The position numbers were made by a program, and so were the translations under genes. Positions 1 to 6,748 of a stretch of DNA of 18,845 nt are shown piece after piece. The notes beneath the pieces are model-generated. The model was not told the DNA's origin, did not search any database, and saw only the letters and a list, made by a program, of their open reading frames with translations. The stretch covers positions 1 to 18,845 of the forward strand of contig CALKDJ010000160.1 in NCBI GenBank assembly GCA_938084195.1, given 5' to 3'. Within the stretch, counting starts at the first letter, position 1. Every line of letters begins with the position of its first letter. Origin of the DNA: an uncultured Methylophilaceae bacterium. Its GTDB lineage: Bacteria > Pseudomonadota > Gammaproteobacteria > Burkholderiales > Methylophilaceae.

Positions 1-141
1 ACCTTAAAGGTATTGCCCTCTTCTAGGGTCTCAAACCATCCCCAAGGACGATTAACTCTAGTCTGCTCAACTAATAAATTTTTATGGTTTTTTTCTAATA
101 TTTTAACCAAGTTTTTAATTGATTGCGCATCACTTTTATTG
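1..141. repeat. Terminal direct repeat, left copy (141 bp)
   Basis: This stretch is identical, base for base by eye, to 18705-18845, in the same orientation. It encodes an internal part of ManC, from the linker into the start of the C-terminal cupin domain. The identity runs to both window edges, so its true extent is not visible. Confidence 0.95.
1..141 (-). pseudogene. manC: manC internal fragment, second copy, fused behind a gmd remnant
   Basis: Read on the minus strand, this encodes the stretch from NKSDAQSIK through [14 protein letters not shown], the linker and cupin entry of a bifunctional mannose-1-phosphate guanylyltransferase/mannose-6-phosphate isomerase. The guanylyltransferase domain that should precede it is absent: immediately upstream on the minus strand lies a broken gmd. 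It runs off the left edge, so whether the cupin is complete cannot be seen. If the window is circular, this is the same DNA as the right-hand manC fragment rather than a second copy. Confidence 0.7.
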
Positions 142-282
142 CCTCCAAAACATAAAGAGGACCTAATCCTGTAATATTGGCTGTCAATATAGGTTGGCTG
201 AAAGATAGCCCATACTTAAAAGATAATCAGCCAAGTATGCACCATCTTGACCAGTGGTTCCAGTAATAAGAACTTTTTTCAT
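142..282 (-). pseudogene. gmd: gmd remnant with internal frameshifting deletion
   Basis: An ATG at 282 with a Shine-Dalgarno AGGA at 294-291 opens [19 protein letters not shown], the NAD(P)-binding N-terminus of a GDP-mannose 4,6-dehydratase. The frame stops at 184-186 after 32 residues. Another frame then reads [19 protein letters not shown] and LEAIK, which lines up with residues 97-119 of the intact Gmd in this window ([24 protein letters not shown]). About 70 codons are therefore missing between the two pieces and the reading frame is lost. The remnant then abuts a manC fragment at about 141. It is clearly diverged from the intact gmd at 17353-18441, so it comes from a different lineage and is not a recent duplicate. 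It cannot encode a working enzyme. Confidence 0.8.
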
Positions 283-290
283 TTTATTAA

Positions 291-294
291 TCCT
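291..294 (-). promoter_or_regulatory. Ribosome binding site of the gmd remnant
   Basis: AGGA on the minus strand, 8 nt before the ATG at 282. It shows that the remnant began as a normally translated gene. The rest of 283-399 is AT-rich spacer in which I see no gene and no convincing hairpin terminator. Confidence 0.5.
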
Positions 295-399
295 ATTTTT
301 TTATGTTCTATTTTAAAGTAATTCATTTCGTTATTTATTCAATCGAATACATTAAATGCTTTAGGCAAATTTTATATAATTATATTTTGATCTTATCTA

Positions 400-1272
400 T
401 TACTCATCATGTAAAAATTTTAAATTTTCAATTAATTTAAACTGTTCCTTGTATGATGAATTGAATTTATTTTTTTGGTATGTGTTCTCAGCAAAATCAG
501 TCGATTCTATATTGTCAATAAATTCTCTATCAAATTTTTCGTTATTAACAAAAAAAGCATTAACACCCTTAGAATCTACCGTAATAAAGCTATAGTTAAG
601 CTCTGCAAATAAACTCTTCCATAAAGCAATAGAAACACCGTAATAAAGTTCTGTTTTATGAGCTGTTTTAAAATTAAAAAATTCTTCGTATGGAATAGTT
701 ATTCTTTTTTCATGGCCAAAGACAGAATTATACTCAACAATAAAGATAGATGGTCTGAAACCCTGGTTAAATAATTCTTTAACAATATGGTAATCCATTC
801 CATCAATATCTACTGAAAAAACATCGGGATCTAAATATCTTGTATTGTCTTTAATAAATTTAATATTCTCTAAATTAACATATAAGTTTTGAATACTAAG
901 GCCAAGCGAGTATGGTTTGATTAATCTAGATAATCTATCAGAATCTTTTTTGGAACCCTCAATCATTATTCCATCATATTTTTTTACCAAAACTAACCAA
1001 CTGCTATTATTTTCAGTTCCAAATGATGAACCAATTTCAATAAAATAATTATTTTTAGCTGTTAATTTTGAAATTAAGAAATCAATTATTCCATCTTCAC
1101 CATTTTGGCTAAAACCAGAAAACTCCCAAGACATTGGATTGCTCGGTTGAATAGATCTATTTATAGACGATATGTAACCCTTCGTAAGTGCTATCTGTAT
1201 TCTGGCTAATGATCTTTGATCTAATAAATAGTTGTATAAAATTTTAAAAGGATTAAATGTTGAGAATTTCAT
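400..1272 (-). CDS. FkbM-like SAM-dependent methyltransferase family protein
   Basis: A 290-residue protein. I chose the ATG at 1272 because it overlaps the stop of the upstream glycosyltransferase as ATGA; a further in-frame ATG at 1389 would extend 39 residues into that gene and is unlikely. Motifs seen are FSQNGEDGIIDF (about 54-65), FIEIGSSFGTENNS (77-90, glycine-rich SAM-site position), VFSVDIDGMDYHIV (151-164) and IFIVEYNS (176-183). The SQNGEDG/IEIG/DIDG/EYNS series is typical of the FkbM-related proteins found in polysaccharide clusters, where members O-methylate sugars. There is no signal peptide and it is probably cytoplasmic. It is the last intact gene of the operon. The substrate is unknown, and the canonical methyltransferase glycine motif is degenerate, so activity is uncertain. 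Confidence 0.7.
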   Translation of the reverse strand: MKFSTFNPFKILYNYLLDQRSLARIQIALTKGYISSINRSIQPSNPMSWEFSGFSQNGEDGIIDFLISKLTAKNNYFIEIGSSFGTENNSSWLVLVKKYDGIMIEGSKKDSDRLSRLIKPYSLGLSIQNLYVNLENIKFIKDNTRYLDPDVFSVDIDGMDYHIVKELFNQGFRPSIFIVEYNSVFGHEKRITIPYEEFFNFKTAHKTELYYGVSIALWKSLFAELNYSFITVDSKGVNAFFVNNEKFDREFIDNIESTDFAENTYQKNKFNSSYKEQFKLIENLKFLHDE

Positions 1273-2792
1273 AATATAAAGGTTTTGAATGTGTCTAAAA
1301 TAAGTTTTTTGTATTTTTTTAGTCTTTTCAAAATTAGGGACGGATTCATAAAACCCCGTTGTAATCTTGATGGTAACATATATAACCAATTATATAATGA
1401 TGGTAGCGTATTAGCTTTTATTTCGACTCCATCTAAAGTCATTTTTATATTTCCGATCTTATCTTTCGTTTCCTTAAAATATTTATATGAAACTCCATCA
1501 TACGATACAAAATAAATAATTTTTGCTGCGGAAATTGGAGACTTGGGCTTAAGATCAGCACAAATAAGCTCTACTACCTCATTATGAGTCTTTGGCATAT
1601 AAGCATAATTAAAATTTTGAAATTGAGCGTGGTCCAATAAAATCGAAGGTTTACCCCAATATGTTGCCTCAACTCCAACAGTTGAACCAAATGTTAGCGT
1701 TTTCTCACAAGCGTCCAATAATGCATATGTGTCAACAGATTCCTCAGGCCAAATAATATGAACATTGCTAAATTGAGAACTTAATTTTCGAATATCTCTC
1801 AACTGGCTTATACCTTTTGGTACATCCTTCATGTGTGGATGAACACGAAGATAAAAGAAGAAACGACTATCTGGCTCAAAAGACTGAAGTATTTTAAAAA
1901 TACCTGCTGTTTCATCAGGCTTATAAATAAAATTACCACGATTCTCAATACCTGCGTATTCATCAATTGTTCCGTTGAACACGGCTATATTTTTTTTAGT
2001 ATAATTAAAACCTTCAGGAAGAGCGCCTTTCCTCTGATCCTGCGTAAAAACTTTTATTTTACCTAGGCTTCCTCCCGATCTCATCTTCTTTAATATAATA
2101 TTTCCTATTTTCTGTTTATCCTTATCCCAAGTTGAATCAAATAGATTAACTTCATCATTGGTAATCACATCATGATTAGTTTTATTTTCATGAAGTCTGT
2201 AGCTGTTATATTTGCGAGATACTTCGTATGTATAAAAATCTATGCCTAATTTTTTACATAGAAGATTTGCTGGTAACTGAGTAAAAATACGTCCATTAAA
2301 AATATATACTCGATCAGGGTTAAACTCCATAAGCTCAGTTTTTAGTGTTTTATAAACTTGCACAGCTGAACTGAGACTACGAAGAACCTCCTTACGGTAT
2401 TTTTGAGTATCAAAACGATGATCTCTTGTTCTTGACACTAGGCTTGCTGTTACTCCATAACCAATATTCTCATTGTCATACCGGTATCTACTGATATCAT
2501 CTACAGTATCAAAAACAAGAGGGGTATTTGAATTTAATTCCTCACCGGGAGGGAACTGTTTTAGCTCAACACTAGCACCTGGATTTAATGCATCCCAGCC
2601 ATTCTTATATTTGGATCGACACTGAGAACATTGACTTTCGGTGTGATTAAGATTCCAATAACAATTTGAAAGGCCTCCAGAGCACTGAATAACCCGAACC
2701 ATATCCCCTGCTTTCTCATGCTTTCGAATCAATTCGAACTCGGTCTCAAGAATTGGGGATGGCGTGCCAATATAAAAAAATAATACTTTCAT
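1269..2792 (-). CDS. Capsule-type GT-B glycosyltransferase
   Basis: A 507-residue protein beginning MKVLFFYIGTPS. It resembles the capsular-polysaccharide glycosyltransferase-like proteins with a GT-B fold. The C-terminal half carries FYLRVHPHMKD (313-323) and TLTFGSTVGVEATYWGKPS (365-383), the usual arrangement of nucleotide-sugar contacts in this group. The N-terminal half carries a cysteine cluster (Cys37, Cys44, Cys55, Cys58) seen in some capsule glycosyltransferases, and IFNGRIFTQLPANLL (164-178). It has no membrane segments apart from a basic, hydrophobic C-terminal tail (about 475-507) that could touch the membrane. It is separated from the upstream stub by 110 bp of AT-rich spacer and is coupled to the next gene by ATGA. 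It is the only clear glycosyltransferase in the window, hence a candidate for transferring pseudaminic acid or its amidino derivative. That assignment is inference. Confidence 0.7.
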   Translation of the reverse strand: MKVLFFYIGTPSPILETEFELIRKHEKAGDMVRVIQCSGGLSNCYWNLNHTESQCSQCRSKYKNGWDALNPGASVELKQFPPGEELNSNTPLVFDTVDDISRYRYDNENIGYGVTASLVSRTRDHRFDTQKYRKEVLRSLSSAVQVYKTLKTELMEFNPDRVYIFNGRIFTQLPANLLCKKLGIDFYTYEVSRKYNSYRLHENKTNHDVITNDEVNLFDSTWDKDKQKIGNIILKKMRSGGSLGKIKVFTQDQRKGALPEGFNYTKKNIAVFNGTIDEYAGIENRGNFIYKPDETAGIFKILQSFEPDSRFFFYLRVHPHMKDVPKGISQLRDIRKLSSQFSNVHIIWPEESVDTYALLDACEKTLTFGSTVGVEATYWGKPSILLDHAQFQNFNYAYMPKTHNEVVELICADLKPKSPISAAKIIYFVSYDGVSYKYFKETKDKIGNIKMTLDGVEIKANTLPSLYNWLYMLPSRLQRGFMNPSLILKRLKKYKKLILDTFKTFIL

Positions 2793-2902
2793 ACGATACT
2801 TTTAGATATAAAAAATATTTGTCTAATTAGAAATTAGCTCAAAGCAGTTTTTATTTTTTAGAGACATTTATGCTCCTCATAAAAAAAATTCATAGTCTTT
2901 TT

Positions 2903-3142
2903 TCACCTAAATAGAAAATTTATTCCACTTACCCCAACAATACAATCATAATCTGATTTTGAGTGTCTTTTTTTAATATTTTTCTTAATTTTTTTTTGTA
3001 GAATTTTTAATTTTGTACTTGCTGAAACATAATCTTGTTTTTTAGAGAAATGGCAAGCTATACAAATATCATTTTCATCGAACGATGAATTAGGTCTAAG
3101 GTTTGTTGTTAAACATTCCCTACAATATTTCAACTCTATCAC
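2903..3142 (-). pseudogene. Third N-acetyl sugar amidotransferase, truncated at the PP-loop
   Basis: A 79-residue frame starting at a GTG (3142) that overlaps the end of pseI by 23 bp. It has the two CxxC pairs of the WbpG/PseA family (Cys7/Cys10 and Cys27/Cys30) and the approach to the ATP-binding PP-loop, DYDCIVGVSG (64-73). Where the intact paralogues continue GKDS, this frame reads INFLFR and stops. Normal length is about 378 residues, so roughly 300 are missing, including the whole catalytic domain. It is not functional as an amidotransferase. The break falls inside the most conserved nucleotide stretch shared with the intact copies, as expected for a recombination joint. The zinc-finger-like part might still fold, but nothing suggests a role. 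Confidence 0.85.
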
Positions 3143-4148
3143 CTAATTCAAAATCTTTTTGAGCCATCTTCCCCAAAACATCTTTTAAATATTTAGGGTG
3201 TAGTCCATAACCAGGACGAATACTTTTTACGTTATCTTCAGAAAATATTTCACCTTTTTTAATATTTTTAGACACATAAAGAGACCTACTAAATCGCCTG
3301 CTATTCTTCTTTCTATCGTCAAGGGTATAATCAACTTCACCTATAAGTTTTTCTGTCTCGCGAATTGCGTCTACCATTTCCTTAAATTCTTTTTTATCTA
3401 ATGAAAATGCAACATCAGCTCCGCCAATAGATTTATCTAAAATAAAATGCTTTTCTATTATTTTTGCACCAAATGTTACAGCAACTATTGGTGCAGTTGA
3501 TCCCAATGTATGATCCGAAAATCCGCTCATCACACCAAAAGTTTGAGCTAGATTAGGAATCATCTTAAGGTTGGCATCTTCAAGTGGTGCTGGGTATGAG
3601 CTAGTACATTTAAGAAGTACAATATTCTCGTTTCCTATTTTTTTACATATATCTATGACATCTTGTATCTCTTCAATTGTTGCTATTCCTGTGGATATAA
3701 TAATAGGTTTCATTTTTGAAGCTGTGTATTTTATTAATTCATAATCCGTGATCTCAAATGAGGCAATTTTATAGGCAGGGGGGTTGAATTGCTCTAAAAA
3801 ATCAACAGCTTCTTTATCAAAGGGAGATGAAAATATGTCTATGTCTATACTTCTAGCATAATCAAAAAGGCTTTTATGCCACTCCCAAGGAGTACATGCT
3901 TCTTTGTACAATTGATATAAGCTTTTACCATCCCATAACGTGCCACCTTTAATAATAAAATCTTTCTTTTTACAATCAAGAGTGATAGTGTCCGCTCTGA
4001 ATGTTTGCAGCTTGATACAATTGGCCCCAACCTCTTTTGCGGCTTTTATTGTATCCAGAGCGTTCTGAAGTTTACCATTATGATTTGCGCTTAGTTCAGC
4101 TATTACATATGTACCGTCTTTATTTAAATTAAAATTATTAATTTTCAT
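3120..4148 (-). CDS. pseI: Pseudaminic acid synthase
   Basis: A 342-residue NeuB-family enzyme of normal length. It condenses 2,4-diacetamido-2,4,6-trideoxy-L-altrose with phosphoenolpyruvate to give pseudaminic acid in the cytoplasm. The N-terminal TIM barrel shows VIAELSANHNG (15-25), ANCIKLQTFRADTITL (42-57), GGTLWDGKSLYQLY (68-81) and TPWEWH (86-91). Metal and substrate positions include SDH (211-213) and EKHF (232-235). The C-terminal SAF/antifreeze-like domain spans about 285-342 (SRSLYVSKNIKKGE, NVKSIRPGYGLHP). The TPWEWH and GGTLWDGKSLY features favour PseI over NeuB or LegI. The ATG overlaps the stop of the upstream LIC12162 stub (ATGA), so it is probably translationally coupled to that remnant. 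It is the only intact pseI here and lies about 7 kb from the other pse genes, whose own pseI is decayed. Confidence 0.93.
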   Translation of the reverse strand: MKINNFNLNKDGTYVIAELSANHNGKLQNALDTIKAAKEVGANCIKLQTFRADTITLDCKKKDFIIKGGTLWDGKSLYQLYKEACTPWEWHKSLFDYARSIDIDIFSSPFDKEAVDFLEQFNPPAYKIASFEITDYELIKYTASKMKPIIISTGIATIEEIQDVIDICKKIGNENIVLLKCTSSYPAPLEDANLKMIPNLAQTFGVMSGFSDHTLGSTAPIVAVTFGAKIIEKHFILDKSIGGADVAFSLDKKEFKEMVDAIRETEKLIGEVDYTLDDRKKNSRRFSRSLYVSKNIKKGEIFSEDNVKSIRPGYGLHPKYLKDVLGKMAQKDFELGDRVEIL

Positions 4149-4363
4149 ACTTTTCTCTGATTATATTCATTAATGTCCTTTAGGTATTTATAATCACTTT
4201 TAAATTTTTCTCTATCATTCCAATGATAATCAATGGTCTTATGTTTAATATTATTTAGTAGTTTTTCATCACTGTATTCTTTGCACCACTCGCCAAGAAA
4301 AAGCAAATTTTTATTATTTTTCCTAGTTTTCTTTACAGCAGTTGTTACCAGTAAAATACTCAT
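4145..4363 (-). pseudogene. LIC12162-family transferase, N-terminal stub
   Basis: A 72-residue frame beginning MSILLVTTAVKK, with NLLFLGEWCKEYSDEK (18-33) and IDYHWNDREKFKSDYKYL (44-61). These match my recollection of the N-terminus of the LIC12162-family putative transferases (TIGR04331) of surface-polysaccharide loci, which are several hundred residues long. Only the first part remains: the frame ends at the pseI start as ATGA. It is therefore a 5' remnant, probably still translated and coupling ribosomes to pseI. A modest Shine-Dalgarno (GGA) sits about 8 nt before the ATG. The family assignment is from memory of the motif only. Confidence 0.65.
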
Positions 4364-4395
4364 AGAATTTCCAAGCTATAAAAAAAGCAAATCAT

Positions 4396-5607
4396 TTATT
4401 CGATAACTAAAATGCTGTGTATTTCTGATAACTTCTGCGGAAAATGGATTGTTCTAGAAGCTTTTGTTAAAGGGTCAAAAATTATAATCGCTGTATCAAT
4501 TGAAATATTTAACGATAGTCCTAAATTTTTACTATAATTTCTATTTCTACTCTGCCCAACATAATAGTAAATTCCATCAAAATCCAAACCTCTTGTAAAA
4601 GCTGGAAATCTTCCAATAGGTCTTGCATTATTGGTTTTTAATTCACCCCGAAGTGAATCAAGCACTGTCAAACTTCCATCTAAAAATGAAATATTATGAG
4701 GCATCCATAAATCATCAATTACTAACCCAATTTTCTTTCTTGAAGTTAGGTCTATTTCTAGAGCAACCCCATCAAAAATATCTCTTTTCCAATTTCCAGT
4801 ATATGAGAACATTGTCACATACAAACTATTTTCCACTATACAAATATCATTACAATGATGCTCAGGGTTTCCTGATACTTTATATTTGTCCGAAACAAAT
4901 ATCTCATCTATTTGCTCGAACAACTCGTTTAGTATAATGATGCTATCTCTATAACTTGAAACTATGTAAAACTCGTTAGTTATATCAGAATACGCTATCC
5001 CATGACCTCTAGTAGCGTTCTCTAATTTTTTTGTTTTTATTACTTTATATGATTCATCAAGTTGAACTAGGCCATTCTTATCATCAACTGTTATATAACT
5101 TTCTTTATATTTTATAAGCCCATAACATATTCCACTATATATTTTTTTATACGTCCAATTATGTCCATCAATCAATAATTCATAAACCCCACCACCAGAT
5201 TCAGGATCATCAACCTCTGGTAATCCGCTTGTAAAAAGTAATTTCACGCAGTGATTTTCTAATTCAGAAATTATATGAAGGTCGTTAAGTATAGGGCTAA
5301 CCATAAAATCTTTCCCAGGGACGTAACCATATTTCTCAAGCTGTTTAGAAACCTCAATAAATGAAGTTGTACAGATAACAACAAAATATTTGTCACTATG
5401 TTGGTCAATTTTTTTTGGGTTTAAAACCTTTTTACCTTCTTCGAAGGTATCCCATAAATTAGGATTATTATCAACAATGGAATTGAAATTATTGTTTAAT
5501 TTTCTACCTGTTTTGTGTGCAAAAGTTCCTGCACCAAACAACACAATTTCCCTTGTATTTAAATTCTTTTGAAGCTGTTGAAACGTACCAAATGTCATAT
5601 CTTTCAT
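4396..5607 (-). CDS. Rossmann-like domain plus DUF4915/TIGR03032-like beta-propeller protein, function unknown
   Basis: A 403-residue protein that I cannot assign to a reaction. Residues 19-37 (REIVLFGAGTFAHKTGRKL) form a dinucleotide-binding-like glycine turn, followed by SIVDNNPNLW (43-52) and a hydrophobic strand FVVICTTS (75-82). This resembles the small nucleotide-binding domain found at the N-terminus of some polysaccharide-locus proteins. From about 120 onward the protein is beta-rich with repeating strand pairs. MPHNISFLDGSLTVLDSLRG (302-321) and FTRGLDFDGIYYYVGQSRNR (337-356) resemble signatures of the TIGR03032/DUF4915 propeller family. There is no signal peptide or membrane segment. 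It starts 4 bp after the second amidotransferase, so it belongs to the amidation block. A second in-frame ATG three codons in could also serve as start. Confidence 0.65.
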   Translation of the reverse strand: MKDMTFGTFQQLQKNLNTREIVLFGAGTFAHKTGRKLNNNFNSIVDNNPNLWDTFEEGKKVLNPKKIDQHSDKYFVVICTTSFIEVSKQLEKYGYVPGKDFMVSPILNDLHIISELENHCVKLLFTSGLPEVDDPESGGGVYELLIDGHNWTYKKIYSGICYGLIKYKESYITVDDKNGLVQLDESYKVIKTKKLENATRGHGIAYSDITNEFYIVSSYRDSIIILNELFEQIDEIFVSDKYKVSGNPEHHCNDICIVENSLYVTMFSYTGNWKRDIFDGVALEIDLTSRKKIGLVIDDLWMPHNISFLDGSLTVLDSLRGELKTNNARPIGRFPAFTRGLDFDGIYYYVGQSRNRNYSKNLGLSLNISIDTAIIIFDPLTKASRTIHFPQKLSEIHSILVIE

Positions 5608-5611
5608 ATTC

Positions 5612-6748
5612 TTAATCCCAAATATTATCTTTTACCCAGTTACCCAATGAATCCTTACTCCACACTCTCGGGTCTCTAAACGAATTAGCAATATCATCAA
5701 ATTCTTTTTCAGTCATATCAACATACCTTAACCATCTATATAAATCTTTTGGTTTTACTCCATCCATTTTTCTGATAATTTCTATTCCCGCATCTCGAGT
5801 CATTTTTCCTTCTCGAATATCTTTACAAACATGATCTGTTGCTCTACCGTAACCAAATTTAATATATTTCATATAATCGTGAATACCATTCTCATGCATA
5901 TCATCTAAATTAGAAATTTTACGATAGGTTCTGTCAAATTCAACCTCCGCTTGCTTCCAACCATATTTTTTTGCAACATCAGCATTATGGTTACCCGACC
6001 ATTTTATATAGTTACCTAGATAGACACCTCGCACACCGACCCTCTTGATTTCTGAATCTGAAGGAAACATATAAGATATCATTTCACTTTTTTCAATAGG
6101 AATTTCATCATCACCCAACATGTCGTGCCAGTCATATCCTCGCTGTACATGCTCTAATCTGAAGCGCTGAGTTAACTCCACATAATCGCTATATGAATGC
6201 ATCCCCCCCATATCCATAAAACCGTGCTCACCGTCAATAATCAAAGGAATATTTTGCTGAACTGCAATAATGTATGGGTAAGTTTGTATACCACAATGTG
6301 CATGCCAATTCATATCACCCATTTTTTTAAAACAAAGCTTATTTAATCTTTTTAATAAGCTTACGCTTGGTGTGAAAAAGACATGATCACATCCAAATGC
6401 ATCTCTCATGTTATGAAGGTTATCGTAACCTTCTTTCATCCAATTATTGGCATTGTATGTTACCAATAATGGATTAAGGCCAAGAATATTTTTTATCATA
6501 TGTATCTGGAAATAACTATCTTTGCCACCGCTGACAGGAATAAGACAATCATAGTTTTCACCATTCTTACTTTTATGAGTATTTAATAATTTCCTAAACT
6601 GCTTTAATCTTCTATCCCAGTCAATATTCTCTATATTTGAGTTTATATTACAAGCACTACATATCCCCTCTTTGTCAAATTCAATTGGAATCGCAGATGA
6701 GGAAGGGAGTACACACTTTTTGCAATAACTTACCTTACCTAACTTCAT
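5612..6748 (-). CDS. N-acetyl sugar amidotransferase, module 2 (WbpG/PseA family)
   Basis: A 378-residue, full-length member of the family that turns a sugar N-acetyl group into an acetamidino group, using ATP and ammonia delivered by the HisH/HisF-like partners. It has two CxxC pairs (Cys9/Cys12, Cys30/Cys33) and a PP-loop SGGKDS (73-78). IKFGYGRATDHVCKDIREGK lies in its C-terminal third and is conserved in the paralogue. The central region (GEHGFMDMGGMHSYSDY and EHVQRGYDWHDML) differs completely from module 1, suggesting a different acceptor sugar or position. It overlaps hisF2 by 14 bp and has the strongest ribosome binding site of the window. A run of seven G on the coding strand (6209-6203) lies inside the gene at MDMGGMHS. 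Either a 5- or 7-acetamido of pseudaminic acid or another diacetamido sugar could be the substrate. Confidence 0.85.
   Translation of the reverse strand: MKLGKVSYCKKCVLPSSSAIPIEFDKEGICSACNINSNIENIDWDRRLKQFRKLLNTHKSKNGENYDCLIPVSGGKDSYFQIHMIKNILGLNPLLVTYNANNWMKEGYDNLHNMRDAFGCDHVFFTPSVSLLKRLNKLCFKKMGDMNWHAHCGIQTYPYIIAVQQNIPLIIDGEHGFMDMGGMHSYSDYVELTQRFRLEHVQRGYDWHDMLGDDEIPIEKSEMISYMFPSDSEIKRVGVRGVYLGNYIKWSGNHNADVAKKYGWKQAEVEFDRTYRKISNLDDMHENGIHDYMKYIKFGYGRATDHVCKDIREGKMTRDAGIEIIRKMDGVKPKDLYRWLRYVDMTEKEFDDIANSFRDPRVWSKDSLGNWVKDNIWD

Noticed and set aside
283..399. Promoter or terminator for the left end
   Set aside because: Only loose AT-rich matches to promoter boxes and no stable hairpin could be found by eye. 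No JUMPstart/ops element was seen here or elsewhere in the window.
1273..1389. Longer start for the FkbM-like protein at 1389
   Set aside because: The extra 39 residues lie entirely inside the upstream glycosyltransferase gene, and the ATGA overlap at 1272 is the usual coupled arrangement in this locus.
2793..2902. Small frame of 14 codons behind AGGAG, and a short CTAAT/ATTAG inverted repeat
   Set aside because: The peptide is too short and has no recognisable feature. The inverted repeat has five-base arms and no T-run context convincing enough for a terminator.
3120..4148. NeuB (sialic acid) or LegI (legionaminic acid) synthase
   Set aside because: GGTLWDGKSLYQLY and TPWEWH, together with the pseBCFGH genes, point to PseI. 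No NeuC, LegG or other legionaminic enzymes are present.
4623..4937. Open frame of 104 codons on the plus strand
   Set aside because: It lies wholly within the propeller gene on the opposite strand, has no ribosome binding site and its composition is not protein-like. Other plus-strand frames (e.g. 1285-1515, 1833-2066, 14488-14778, 17967-18155) are shadows for the same reasons.
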